From CAVTPD01 sp963736575 (GTDB taxonomy: Bacteria; Bacteroidota; Bacteroidia; Cytophagales; JAAEPT01), in assembly GCA_963736575.1 (NCBI GenBank), contig CAVTPD010000001.1, positions 2,108,001-2,172,000 on the forward strand: a stretch of 64,000 nt of DNA. Direction: 5' to 3'. The position numbers and the translations under genes are program-made. Every line of letters begins with the position of its first letter. The stretch's first letter is position 1. Shown one piece after another: positions 1 to 10,200 of this stretch. Below the pieces are notes generated by a model that was given only the letters and a program-made list of their open reading frames with translations, did no database searches and was not told where the DNA came from.

Positions 1-2
1 CT

Positions 3-725
3 GCGGCCATTTGCCCAATAAAAGAATGGCTACCCGGTGAGTTAATGCAAAATATTGCTGCCGAAAACAATTTATCTGAAACTGCTTTTGTAGTAAAAGA
101 ACACCAGCAATACCACATTAGATGGTTTACTCCCACTACGGAGGTCAATTTATGCGGTCATGCTACGGTTGCTGCGGCTTTCGTTTTAAAAGAATTTTAT
201 CAGGCTGAAGAAGAAGAGCTTATTTTCAATTCTAAATCGGGTATTCTGAAAGTACAGTCTACGGCTAATTTATTAACCCTAGACTTCCCAACAGATGTTA
301 TTTACCCTACCGAATTAAAAGAAGCATTACTTAGAGCAATAGAAGTGCCTGTTATAGATGTTTTCAGTGGCTCTAGCGATATTTTCTTGTTATTAGAACA
401 CGAAGACCAGGTTAGGGATTTAAAACCGAATATGGATATCTTAAAGGATTTTCCGTGTAGAGGTGTTGGAGTAACTGCACCTGGTAAACAAGTAGACTTT
501 GTGAGTCGGTTTTTTGCACCACAATCTGGCATAAATGAAGATCCTGTTACGGGTTCTGCCCACACTACACTAATTCCTTATTGGGCTGAAAAATTAAACA
601 AAACAGCATTAACTGCACTTCAGGTTTCTGAAAGAGGTGGTTTCTTAAAATGCAATCATGAAGGAGATCGAGTGAAAATTGGAGGGGAAGCAACGTTGTA
701 CATGAAGGGAGAAATTTTCATTTAA
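3..725 (+). CDS. PhzF family epimerase/isomerase (5' end outside window)
   Basis: The protein belongs to the PhzF phenazine-biosynthesis-like family of cytosolic isomerases. The reading frame is open from base 3, giving AAICPIKEWLPGELMQNIAA, the usual family N-terminus just after the catalytic-glutamate region, so the gene starts before the window and the ATG at 45 is internal. Family hallmarks seen are the first-domain signature NLSETAF, the turn LCGHATVAAAF and the second-domain signature NEDPVTGSAHTTL. The C-terminus is complete (GGEATLYMKGEIFI). It converges on the XRE regulator gene and their stops overlap by 4 bases. The substrate of most PhzF homologues is unknown, so no pathway is assigned. 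Confidence 0.9.
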   Translation, partial: AAICPIKEWLPGELMQNIAAENNLSETAFVVKEHQQYHIRWFTPTTEVNLCGHATVAAAFVLKEFYQAEEEELIFNSKSGILKVQSTANLLTLDFPTDVIYPTELKEALLRAIEVPVIDVFSGSSDIFLLLEHEDQVRDLKPNMDILKDFPCRGVGVTAPGKQVDFVSRFFAPQSGINEDPVTGSAHTTLIPYWAEKLNKTALTALQVSERGGFLKCNHEGDRVKIGGEATLYMKGEIFI

Positions 726-1225
726 ACTTCCTTCAACCTTTCTTCTAAAAGTTTCACTCTAGTTTTTTGTTGTGCAATCAAGAGTTCTTTTTTGGCTCTC
801 GCGGCTGAATCACACGTTTTCAGTTTCTTTTTGATTTGTTTTAATTTTTCTGCGCTCTCCTCGCCTAGTTCGGTTTGATGAATAATTATCCAAGCTTTTT
901 TATAGCGTTTATATTGCTCTTCTTGCTGTAGTAATTTATCCTGATTTTCAGCTAGTCTTTTGCGCTGTTTTATTAAGTCGGTATAGAGAAAGGTTTTTAA
1001 ACGGCTTTTTTCTACTTCAACAAAATCATGCGGAATGTCTGTCTCTGAAAAATAATCACTTTTTAAAAGATCGGTTAAGGTTGCTAAAGCTCTTTCTGGC
1101 AAGATTCTCCTACCCGATTCTGCCATGGAAACGTGAGAACGAGACACGTTTAATTTATCGGCTAACTCTTGTTGCGTAAGTGTTAACTCTTTTCGTATTC
1201 GCTTTATAAAACTTTCTTTTTTCAT
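722..1225 (-). CDS. XRE-family helix-turn-helix regulator with coiled-coil tail
   Basis: The N-terminal ~65 residues form a Cro/CI-type helix-turn-helix (LTQQELADKLNVSRSHVSMAE), a DNA-binding fold. The remaining ~100 residues are rich in Lys, Glu, Gln and Leu and look like a long coiled coil with no recognisable ligand domain. I chose the ATG at 1225 (MKKESFIKRIRKEL), because a longer open frame reaching 1276 adds 17 residues that do not belong to an HTH protein. Its stop overlaps the convergent phzF stop. It reads as a small stand-alone DNA-binding protein; the target is unknown. Confidence 0.75.
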   Translation of the reverse strand: MKKESFIKRIRKELTLTQQELADKLNVSRSHVSMAESGRRILPERALATLTDLLKSDYFSETDIPHDFVEVEKSRLKTFLYTDLIKQRKRLAENQDKLLQQEEQYKRYKKAWIIIHQTELGEESAEKLKQIKKKLKTCDSAARAKKELLIAQQKTRVKLLEERLKEV

Positions 1226-1286
1226 AATTGAAAAAGATGACACAACAATATAGTGTTTTACTTGGTTTTGACACAAGGCAGCTTTA

Positions 1287-1326
1287 TAAAACTAAAAACG
1301 CTCCTATTTTTTAGTAGGCGCGTTTA
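1287..1326 (-). terminator. Rho-independent terminator after the sigma-factor operon
   Basis: Read on the minus strand the segment is an imperfect stem (GCGCCTA / TAGGAGC, one mismatch) with an A-rich loop followed by a run of T. It lies directly downstream of the gene ending at 1354, the last gene of the sigma/anti-sigma operon. Confidence 0.6.
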
Positions 1327-1353
1327 CACGAAAAATAAACATGTAATGGAAAA

Positions 1354-2421
1354 CTATCTAACTATTGTAATTCTGTGTACGGTATTTTCATTCACAATAA
1401 TTACATAATAACCGCCTTGTAATGGATTACCGTATTTATCGGTACCATCCCAATAATTTGGCGCCGTAAATTGCCCTACTTCTGCACCAGTTAAATCGTA
1501 TATTTTGGCTATTCCATCTTCTGCAACATAATAAGTGTCTTTCCAACCGTCGTTATTAGGGGAGAACACATCGTCTTTATTACAAGGCTCTATAGTAATT
1601 TCTTGGGTCTGAATACAAGAGTGCATCAACGAAACATCATCTAAAACAAAGTCGTTACCCTTTTTAGTAGTGGTTAAGTTTTTAATTTCTATTGTTTTGG
1701 CTCCACCTGTTTCTTCCGTCCAGCTGTATGCTACTTTAGTCCAAGAGGTATCATCTGGCAACAACTGACTGTAAACCATTTCACCGTTTATATGAAGGGT
1801 AGGCTCTACAGAAATCCTACTGTCAGTAACGCTATCTAATAGAAAATCTTTGTGATTGTTCGCCATCCAAAAAGAAAAAGTATATGCTCCTCCTTTTTCT
1901 AGTGTTTTCTCTATTTTATAAATAGCTTTTTCGGAAAATTTAGAACCATCTGCAATGAACATGTTTCCGGTTCCAGAAGTATGATCCTTTTTGTGTACAA
2001 AAGAAGAGTCAACTGAACTAGTAGCTATAGTAAAAACCCCTTGTGTATTTACCGTGTCTGTGTAGATAAAATCGGTCGTGAATTCCGTAAAACCTTCATC
2101 AAAATCACCGTTCTTCAATAATTCAGCATCTCCACTTCCTTTAACTTCTGCTCTGTAAACAGTAGTAAATTCTGGGGTAACTTCTGTTATCTTACTAAAA
2201 GGATCAATTATAGAGTTTTCAGAACCTTTAATCACCGTCCATTCTGCAAACGCTCCTTCCGTAACAACCGCTTCAACCACAATCCTACTGTCTTCACAGC
2301 CTTCTAATTGGCTTATGTAAAACATAGAAATATCTTGACATTGCCCTAATGCATTAGGCAACATACCTAAGGCTATTAAAGCAGTCCAGACAATCCTTTT
2401 TATAGTTTTTAAATGCTCCAT
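1354..2421 (-). CDS. Secreted protein with gliding-motility-associated C-terminal domain
   Basis: A 355-residue exported protein. Residues 1-26 are a signal peptide ending near ALG-Q. The middle (~95-265) resembles a jelly-roll carbohydrate-binding-like module (AYTFSFWMANNH, WTKVAYSWTEE, FVLDDVSL). The last ~75 residues are the CHU_C/gliding-motility C-terminal domain (FSPNNDGWKDTYY, then WDGTDKYGNPLQGGYY, ending RITIVR). That domain is typical of type IX secretion cargo. It is the third gene of a minus-strand operon after an ECF sigma factor and its putative anti-sigma factor, four bases beyond the latter's stop, so it is a likely structural target of that regulatory pair. Its ligand is not known. 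Confidence 0.8.
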   Translation of the reverse strand: MEHLKTIKRIVWTALIALGMLPNALGQCQDISMFYISQLEGCEDSRIVVEAVVTEGAFAEWTVIKGSENSIIDPFSKITEVTPEFTTVYRAEVKGSGDAELLKNGDFDEGFTEFTTDFIYTDTVNTQGVFTIATSSVDSSFVHKKDHTSGTGNMFIADGSKFSEKAIYKIEKTLEKGGAYTFSFWMANNHKDFLLDSVTDSRISVEPTLHINGEMVYSQLLPDDTSWTKVAYSWTEETGGAKTIEIKNLTTTKKGNDFVLDDVSLMHSCIQTQEITIEPCNKDDVFSPNNDGWKDTYYVAEDGIAKIYDLTGAEVGQFTAPNYWDGTDKYGNPLQGGYYVIIVNENTVHRITIVR

Positions 2422-2425
2422 TCTA

Positions 2426-3577
2426 TTAACGAATTACAGTAATTTGACCTGTATTATGTTTTCCATTTGGATATTCTACTACCCAAGCGTATGCCCCTGC
2501 TGGTAATGAAGCTCCATTTCTATCTTTCCCTTGCCAAACAAAGAACTTATCGGTAATATTTTCTTCTCGCACAATTTCTCTACCCGACAAGCTAATAATT
2601 CTTATTGAAAATGGCTTCTCTTTTTTATTGGTAAACACCCATTCTTCACCCAAATCCGGATTTATGGCATCGGTTGAAATACAATCTTCCGTAGGCACAA
2701 AGATTTGGTATTCACTTTCACAGGCGTTGGCATCTTTCACAACAAGGCTGTAATAGCCGCCGGCTAGGTCTTTTTGTAATTCTGAAGTCCCACTTAAATC
2801 TACCCACATAAGCTCATAAGGTAATTGACCACCCGAAATACCATTTTGTAAATCTATAATACCCGTTGGCATTTCTTTACAACTAGCACCTATCATTGGT
2901 GTGATTTCCATTTCAACGCCTTTACATAAATCTGCGGGAGATGCAGCAGACTTGGTCTCAATAGGCTCCTCTTTCTTAGTTTCCTGAACTGGTTGTACAG
3001 TTTCCTTTATCTCTACTGGTTTTTGCTTTATTACTTTTTGTTCCTCTTGTGAAGTTGGGTTTTCTGCTACTTTTGCTTCAGACGCTATAGGTTCTACTAC
3101 TTTTTCAATAGGCTCTACAGTTTTTTCAGCAGTATTATTCTCTTTTTTATTTGGGGTTGCAACTTCCTTTACAGATAGTGGTTCCTCTTTAGCTACTTCT
3201 GAAAACGATGTTTCCGAACTATCGGTTACCGTAACTTTAGTATTTTTCGATTGAAAACCATTTTCTTCTTCAGGCTGCGCCAACCATAAACCACCAGAAA
3301 TAAGCATTAGACCAACTATACCTAAAGCCGTTCCTCTTTTCCATTTATTTACTTGTGCCTTTTTATCTAATTTCTGAATATCGGAAGACATTTCAGTTTT
3401 TAGATCTTGATAGCCTGCATTAAGTACAACCGTGTTGACCATCTTTTGCATTTCTACCTCCTCAAACAGCGTAGCATCTTTTTGCATTTCTGCTTCGAAA
3501 GCTGCCTTTTCTTCCACCGACAATTTATCTTGTAGGTAAAGATCTATTTGGTGATATCGTTCTAATTCTGGTCTCAA
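2426..3577 (-). CDS. Putative transmembrane anti-sigma factor with a gliding-type C-terminal domain
   Basis: Residues 1-80 look like a cytoplasmic anti-sigma region (YLQDKLSVEEKAAFEAEM, a zinc-finger-less N-terminus common in Bacteroidota). One membrane helix follows at about 84-103 (GTALGIVGLMLISGGLWLA), then a Lys/Glu/Val/Pro-rich periplasmic linker to about residue 210. The last ~170 residues include a SprB-repeat-like segment (ISGGQLPYELMWVDLSGT) and a C-terminal domain of the gliding/type IX family (FSIRIISLSGREIV, DRNGASLPAGAYAW, QITVIR). The gene overlaps the sigma-factor stop by 4 bases, which implies translational coupling. The anti-sigma role is inferred from position and topology. 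The combination with a type IX-like tail is unusual. Confidence 0.7.
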   Translation of the reverse strand: MRPELERYHQIDLYLQDKLSVEEKAAFEAEMQKDATLFEEVEMQKMVNTVVLNAGYQDLKTEMSSDIQKLDKKAQVNKWKRGTALGIVGLMLISGGLWLAQPEEENGFQSKNTKVTVTDSSETSFSEVAKEEPLSVKEVATPNKKENNTAEKTVEPIEKVVEPIASEAKVAENPTSQEEQKVIKQKPVEIKETVQPVQETKKEEPIETKSAASPADLCKGVEMEITPMIGASCKEMPTGIIDLQNGISGGQLPYELMWVDLSGTSELQKDLAGGYYSLVVKDANACESEYQIFVPTEDCISTDAINPDLGEEWVFTNKKEKPFSIRIISLSGREIVREENITDKFFVWQGKDRNGASLPAGAYAWVVEYPNGKHNTGQITVIR

Positions 3578-4152
3578 TTTCTTAGTAGGCTTAGTAATTC
3601 ACGGTCTTCTTTTACTATTTTAGTCAAGTATTGTTTGCATCTGTAATGGTTGGTTTTGGCCACATTTTCAGACTTATAACCCATTTTTACACTTATTTCT
3701 TTCATAGAAAGTTTTTCGTACAAATGGTATTTTAATATATCCTGACATTTTTGATCCAATAGACTGAAGGCTTTTGTTAAAGCTCCCGCTTGTTCATTTT
3801 GAATAATGTCTACCAAAGCATCGTTTTCTTGAGCAGGATTTTCAATTTGATCGGGGTATTCGTAATTCACTTTCTTTTTTTCTCTTCTTACTCTGTCTAT
3901 CCACAAATTTCTAGACACGGCATAAATAAACCCTTCTATGGAATATTTTTTATCGAACTGCTGTGTTTTCACTTTGTGCATAAATATGATTACCGCATCC
4001 TGAAAAATATCATTAGCCTCTTCTTTCCCTCCGCTATTTTTTAAAATATAACCCCTCACCTTCCTTAAAGTGGAATCATAGAGAAACTGTAACGCCTTCT
4101 GGTTATCACCAGACAGTATGCTATTTATGATATCTTCGTCAGATATTTGCAT
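3574..4152 (-). CDS. ECF-type RNA polymerase sigma factor (sigma-70 family)
   Basis: The protein has 192 residues. Region 2 is at about 25-95 (FLYDSTLRKVRGYILKN, EEANDIFQDAVIIFMHKV, IEGFIYAVSRNLWIDRVRREKK). Region 4 is at about 125-180 (LLDQKCQDILKYHLYEKLSMKEISVKMGY), the helix-turn-helix that reads the -35 region. There is no extra domain, so activity is presumably held by a separate anti-sigma factor. That fits the next gene, whose start overlaps this stop. It is divergent from a PorP/SprF gene across 131 bp. It probably controls its own operon and perhaps cell-surface or type IX genes; that part is inference. Confidence 0.9.
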   Translation of the reverse strand: MQISDEDIINSILSGDNQKALQFLYDSTLRKVRGYILKNSGGKEEANDIFQDAVIIFMHKVKTQQFDKKYSIEGFIYAVSRNLWIDRVRREKKKVNYEYPDQIENPAQENDALVDIIQNEQAGALTKAFSLLDQKCQDILKYHLYEKLSMKEISVKMGYKSENVAKTNHYRCKQYLTKIVKEDRELLSLLRN

Positions 4153-4283
4153 TTTAATAGTATTACGAATGCTTCTTTAGAAAGTAAACAGTTGATCGTG
4201 AAGATTACTTTTAGTAATTTTTAAAGTTGCTAAAAACAATTAATTGTTAACGTCTTAAAATAATGCTTTTTTTAAAGTATTGA

Positions 4284-5228
4284 ATGGTAAAACATCACAA
4301 ATCCTGTAAGGAATTTTACTTTATTTTAGCCGTTGTAAAAAAACGAAGCTGGGCTTTTGCTGTTCTTTTTTTTATCCTGAATATTTCTTGGGCTCAAAAC
4401 AACCAATCTTCGCTTTCGTTTTATGACTTGTATTTTAAAAGCCCTACACTGGTTAACCCTTCGGAAGTAGATGTACATAAAACGTTTACAGGCTATTTGG
4501 GCAACCGAAGTTTAACAGGTGCTTTTGCCGGTGTTCACCGTACGTTTGCCGATTTAAGCTTCATGACCAACAAACTTAACTCAACAAATAAAACGAAACA
4601 TTTTCTGGGTACTCAAGTCTCTAATAACAGAGACGGCGCCTATTTTCAAAGAAACCGTTTCTATTTAAGATACAGTCTATCCATTGCTCTTTCTAATGAA
4701 TTAAGACTTCAGTCTGGTGTTTCTGTGGGAGCTGTTAATTATATTTTCCAGAGTAGTACAGCGGGTTCTGGTGGTTCTGATTTCACACCAGATGCAAACC
4801 TTGGCCTAAGTCTTCAGCATGAAAATTTTAGTGTAGGAATTGCCGGGCAACAATTGTTTTCTTCACCTATTAGACCTGTAGAATACACCTATTACCTAAA
4901 ACCATATTATACCGCCACCGCATCTATAGGTAAAGATCTAACGCCCTTTGTACGACTGAATGCATTTTCGGTAGTAGAAATACACCCTAGCGATGAACAA
5001 ACCTTATTTCAGCTATCTGGCACATTAAACTACCAAGAAGTTTTTGAAGGCGGTGTTGGCTACAACCAACAAAAAGGCGTATTTGTTTTGGCCGGAATAC
5101 CCCAACTTAAGCTAAGTGAATGGTATTTAAACCTGAATATTTCTTACTTAGTCTATAACACCAAAAGTGTTTCTACGCTTATTGACCGTTCCATTGAGGT
5201 TTCTTTAGGGATTGTGATGCCGAGATAG
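4284..5228 (+). CDS. PorP/SprF family type IX secretion membrane protein
   Basis: A 314-residue outer-membrane beta-barrel protein of the PorP/SprF family. Members of this family pair with individual type IX cargo proteins and anchor them at the surface. Seen are a signal peptide (AFAVLFFILNISWAQ), the family-like N-terminus with paired-strand region LYFKSPTLVNPSEV, and alternating-residue strands to the end, finishing VSLGIVMPR. The first 16 residues before the hydrophobic core make the signal long, but no later ATG is available. It is divergent from the ECF sigma operon, so the 131-bp gap probably carries both promoters. Its 3' end overlaps the convergent SRPBCC gene by 50 bp. Confidence 0.8.
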   Translation: MVKHHKSCKEFYFILAVVKKRSWAFAVLFFILNISWAQNNQSSLSFYDLYFKSPTLVNPSEVDVHKTFTGYLGNRSLTGAFAGVHRTFADLSFMTNKLNSTNKTKHFLGTQVSNNRDGAYFQRNRFYLRYSLSIALSNELRLQSGVSVGAVNYIFQSSTAGSGGSDFTPDANLGLSLQHENFSVGIAGQQLFSSPIRPVEYTYYLKPYYTATASIGKDLTPFVRLNAFSVVEIHPSDEQTLFQLSGTLNYQEVFEGGVGYNQQKGVFVLAGIPQLKLSEWYLNLNISYLVYNTKSVSTLIDRSIEVSLGIVMPR

Positions 5229-6194
5229 ATTTTTTTTCAGCTTCTTTTTTTATGTGATTAAGAACTCTAGAATGAACAGAATGTATTATAAAATCGGTCC
5301 AAAAACTCCAATACAATTCTGGCTTTATTTTATTATAGTACCATGTTGTACCTTCCAACTTTGTTTTTCCATTACCTAAATCCGTTAATTTAAATTCCCC
5401 TTTAGTAGACACGAAATATCCGTGTAAATGTTTTGGATTAATATCATATGGAGATAATTCTTTCATTGGTATTGGTTGCTCTTCAACATAGAAATGTAAA
5501 TGATTTGGTTCATCCCATACATCAATGGGTTCTACAAAACTACCCGTAGAAAAATTACAATATCTAATAGCTCCAACACCTACTCCCTTAACTTCAGAAT
5601 CTATTGGATAAGATATACCATACCTAAAGATGAAAGGCAATTCAGAATCAATTTTCTTAAACTCAATTAAATTGCCCCAACTTCTTGTTGGGTTGCAGTT
5701 ACAACAACACTTGTATTAACAGAAAAAATTTGTGGTTTTGTGTTTATAGACGACTCTATAGAAATAAAAGAGGGTAAAAGAATAATTTGTCCAAGTAATA
5801 GTAAAGGAAGTACACTCTCAATTTTACGTTTTTGAATTAAAAAACCTATCCAACATCCTACTAAAGCAGATAAGAAACTTACTGGCGCAGCCATTATTAT
5901 ACACATTAACCCTTCAATACCAAAAACAATTAGATTGAGACATAAAAACAGTAATCCAATAATCATTACAGAAAAGCATTCTTTAAAAGATGCTGGGCTT
6001 CTGTATCCTTTCATTAAACTTGAAATAATACCTTCTAAAAAAGGAGCCAGAATAAAAATACCAATTCCGTAATCTGCAAAGCTCTTTAATGAAAAACCAA
6101 TTATCACAAAGGTTATAAAAGAAGGGATAAGTGCTGCCACCAATGATATTTTCCAATTAGTAACTGGCATTATTGAATTCAGACTGTAATTCAT
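5179..6194 (-). pseudogene. Membrane-anchored SRPBCC (polyketide-cyclase-like) protein, single frameshift
   Basis: Two adjacent frames form one protein. Residues 1-150 hold four hydrophobic helices (for example ISLVAALIPSFITFVIIGFSL). The soluble part begins SVNTSVVVTATQQEV and ought to continue through WGNLIEFKKIDSELPFIFR in the other frame, which is the start of an SRPBCC helix-grip domain (YCNFSTGSFVEPI, LEGTTWYYNKIKPELYW). The first frame stops a few codons later as VGAI. Restoring one T near 5680 would give GTT TGG GGC and rejoin the two parts exactly, so one base has been lost by mutation or sequencing error. The ligand is unknown. Everything else in the gene looks intact. Confidence 0.75.
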
Positions 6195-6241
6195 TTATTC
6201 ATAATTATATTCACGAAGAAACAATTATTTATGATAACAAA

Positions 6242-7264
6242 CTACTTCAAAAAACTAGGACACGGTAGTCTTTTAACATTTTTAGGAACTCTAGTTTGCC
6301 TAGGCCAAGACAGGCAAAAATCATAGGTTAATGAAATTTCATGACTGCCTTTTGTGCTCCCTAACGCTAGATTAGACAAGGTAGCATCGTAACTGTAAAT
6401 AAGCGACAAAGCATTGTGTTTATACCCTAGATGCACGATTAAGGCATCGTTATTTCTAATATTATCTTCCTCTTTTATAAGAACTCCTCTGTACCATAAT
6501 CCAAACAAAATAGAATGCTGAATAAAATACATACCTAAATCCATTTGATCGTACATACCTTGGTGTTTGTACATAAAAGTAGGCGTTAGCGCGAATGGAG
6601 CTTTATTTCGGTTCACCATAGAACGACTAAACTTAATTTTATAACCACCATGTATAGAGTATTTAATCGGCAACCGGTTTTCATCATCATAAAAAGAATC
6701 AACCGGACGGTTTAAATGATGTGCAGAAACACCTAACCAATACGAATCGTCACCAAACAACAACAAACCGGCAGAAAAATCTGCAAAATTAATGGCATTT
6801 GCTTCTGTTACCGGATCAATGGTATTTTGATTCTGAATTTGAGTACCCAAATATTGATCTTCAAAATTCAAGCCATCGTAATTAATGGTTTTATTGCCAT
6901 AACCGCCTTGTAAACCAAAACGGAGATGGTTTTTATTATCTAACGCCACATCATATCGGTAACTCAATTCCACTTCGGTAGTAGAAATATTGTTTGTACC
7001 CGCATTATCTCTTAGCACCAGTAAACCAAAACCGCTACTCCATGGCGTGTAATTTAAGTCTACATAAGCTGTAATGGTAGAAAAGGGTTTATCTAAACCA
7101 GACCACTGAGAACGGTACAACAACCCCGTACGGTAGCACTCCCCTGCTCCAGTTAAAGCTGGGTTTAAATACAAGGGTGCCGAATAATATTGAGATACTT
7201 GCGGATCTTGGCCTTCAGCCCAAAAAACAAATAGTGATAATAATAATGTTAGTAGTTTTCTCAT
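6242..7264 (-). CDS. PorP/SprF family type IX secretion membrane protein
   Basis: A classic 340-residue member. It has a signal peptide (MRKLLTLLLSLFVFWAEG), the family signature DPQVSQYYSAPLYLNPALTG at the mature N-terminus, and beta-barrel strands throughout, with internal ADFSAGLLLFGDDSYWLGVSAHHLNRP. It starts 4 bases inside the end of the upstream 1.3-kaa adhesin-like gene (ATGA overlap). That arrangement is typical of a type IX cargo and its dedicated PorP/SprF partner. The protein probably helps attach the adhesin to the outer membrane. The assignment is strong from the N-terminal motif; the pairing is inference from the overlap. Confidence 0.9.
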   Translation of the reverse strand: MRKLLTLLLSLFVFWAEGQDPQVSQYYSAPLYLNPALTGAGECYRTGLLYRSQWSGLDKPFSTITAYVDLNYTPWSSGFGLLVLRDNAGTNNISTTEVELSYRYDVALDNKNHLRFGLQGGYGNKTINYDGLNFEDQYLGTQIQNQNTIDPVTEANAINFADFSAGLLLFGDDSYWLGVSAHHLNRPVDSFYDDENRLPIKYSIHGGYKIKFSRSMVNRNKAPFALTPTFMYKHQGMYDQMDLGMYFIQHSILFGLWYRGVLIKEEDNIRNNDALIVHLGYKHNALSLIYSYDATLSNLALGSTKGSHEISLTYDFCLSWPRQTRVPKNVKRLPCPSFLK

Positions 7265-10200
7265 CTTACAAGGGTTACGTCACCAATTTTTTTGAAGGTT
7301 GAAATTGAACCATCATAATTTTCACATTGCACTTCCAACACGAATGGAAAAACACCTACCGGAGAGTTTTCTCCGCGGTAAAACCCATCCCATTTTTCTT
7401 CTTGTTTAAAAGAACGAAACACCAATTCTCCCCAGCGATTGTACAACTGAAAATCAATAGCATAATAATCCCCCAGTACGGTTAGTTCATCATTAATCCC
7501 ATCTCCGTTTGGTGAAAATGCGCTAGGAACGGCGGCAGTACAAGGCGGTTGTTCGTTTACAATAACAGTGCTGTAAACTGTATTTTCACAACCTTGTAAA
7601 TCCGTTATTTGCAGACTGAAATTGTATTCTCCCGGGTATTGGTAACGATGTACAGGATTGGCATTGGTAGAGGTATTTCCATCACCAAATTCCCAAACAT
7701 AATGTTGCGCTGAATTTTTATCCGTGTTAAAAATCACTTCGTCACCTGCTGAAATAAATTCTGTGTTAACATCCAACGATGATACCGAAGTTGTAAAATC
7801 AAAGCTGTACGAAGAGTCAACAAGTGTTACGGTTTTTGTTTCGGAACAACCTAAAACACCCGGTAATGAAAGGGTAAATGTATAGGTACCTGCACTTAGA
7901 TTTTCTCTAACAAACTCAGTAGAACCATCTGTCCATTGAATAATTGAAGAAGCTGTTGTTTTGGTGACTGAAATACTACCATTAGAAGCCCCACACAACG
8001 TATGTACAGAATCATAATTAAAACTGAAGCCTGTGCCTGTAATTTCAAAAGTGGTATCAATACCGCATAAACCACCCGCTTCAATAACAGAAACAGTATG
8101 AGTACCAACAGATAAACTGGTATTGATTGAATCGTCTAATACAGATGTACCGCCATTCCAACTGTAGGTATAGGATTTAGCAGGATCTCTTTTAACATGT
8201 AATTCGGCAATACCATTGGGATTTAAACAATTGGAAGGTGTTAACTCTAAACCTAAAATCTCTAGTGTATTAGGGTCTACGCCTACCGTAACTAAAGAAT
8301 CTGTAATACAAGCCGCATTATCATCCGAAACAATATTGAGTTGATAATCTCCCGGTGCTAAAGCTGTTTTTTCATTGTTTCCTGAAATACCATCCCATGT
8401 GATACTAAACGATTCACCTAGTGGTAAAAGCACTTTAATTGCACCATCTGTTCCATCACAACTGGCATCTTTAACGGTATAATCGGCCATTAAAGGAAAC
8501 TCTTCAACTGTAAACGCTATAGAATCCTTGCATAAATTAATGGGGTTTAACACAACAACTTTATGTACCCCTCCATTTAAACCCGTTTCTAAATTGTTAT
8601 TTGTAAAAGCCTTACCGTCCCAAGAATATTCTATTGCTTCGGTACCCGAATAAATTGCTTTTGCTTCGGCAGTAGGTTCGTAACACAGAGAAGAATCAAC
8701 CAGAACTTCATCTAATTTCAACGGTGTAGGAACACCCACTTTTAGGCTAGAATCTGTGGTACAACTAGGATTATCTTGATGAATAATTTCAAGAATATAA
8801 TCCCCAGGAGCTAAATTGGCAAGAAGGGTATCCGTTCCCGTATTTCCATTCCAATTAATAAAATAGTCTTCTATTTGCGGCAAATGCACCTGAATTTCAC
8901 CGCCCGTACTATCACAGTTAGCATCAACAATTGTAAACGTTGCTTCTAAGGGTAATTCATCTACCAAAAAAGCAATGCTATCTGTACACCCATTGCTCGT
9001 CTTTTTCCCAATTACATAGTTTACACCCGAAAATAATGAATCTTCTTTTTCAGCAGTAAAAAAAGATTTTCCATTCCATGAATACGTTATGGGATCTAAG
9101 CCCGAATAAACCACTTCTGCCGTACCCGTAGAATCATAACATAAAGAAGCGGTGGCAGTAACGTTGTCTAAGTGAAGAGAATCAACCTCATCTAATATAA
9201 AAGTAGCTTGTAAAGCACAATTATTTGTAAAAGCAGGATCTGTTAGTGTTAATTCATATACTCCGGGATCCAGTCCAAAAATAGAATCTGTGGTTTGCGA
9301 TAATCCAGTCCATGTAAAAACAGGATTAGAAGGACCATCTATTATTTCTACATCAATAACACCACCGTTAATACAGTTGGGTTGAATTAAGGTTGTATCA
9401 ATTTCAAATTTAGACTGGATTTCAACCGTAATGGTATCGTAATATTCACAACTAAATTCGTGTTCATAAGCTTTTACTATTACCTGAACATTTGAATCTG
9501 CTGTTATTGTAAAATCCTGACTGTTTGCTGATTGATCTTCGGTATTTAGATACCAAGAATAATCGTACACGGTGGCATCATAATGACTTATTCCATCATT
9601 AAAAACATGAAAGGTTAATGGGTCACCTTGGCAAAGTGTAGTGTCATAATTCTGTAAAACATTGGCATCATAACTTATAGAAACTGGAGATTTAGGACGC
9701 GGATCAAATTTGATCTTATCTTCAACCAAATTAGAATACCACCATGTATTTACGGTTTCTTCGCTACCAGAATTACCTCTACCTTCCCAACCGTGGCAAC
9801 CAGAAGAAGTAGCGTCGCAACCCGCTAATTCTACTAATCCACCTGTTGTAGGTGTACCTTTCGTTAATTCAGAATCGTCCCAAAATAATCTTGGTGCATC
9901 TAAACCCGAAGGCCTAATGATATCTACTTTATAACCCAGTTCATTATCTTCAACGTCTACCAAAGGAAGGTGCATTACGCCGTACCCAAAAGAAGAAATA
10001 ACTTCTAACTCTACATCCGTAATCAAATTACCGTCGTTATCTCTCCCATCCCAAGGAACACAAACCGTACCTGCCGCTGGGAAATAATGGTTAAAATAGA
10101 TGTCTCCGTTTAGAGTATCCATTATTCCATTAACATTAACATCTACAAAACCTTCTAAAAGTCCTTCATCATCCGAAGAAAAATTAAGGCAAAAGGTAGT

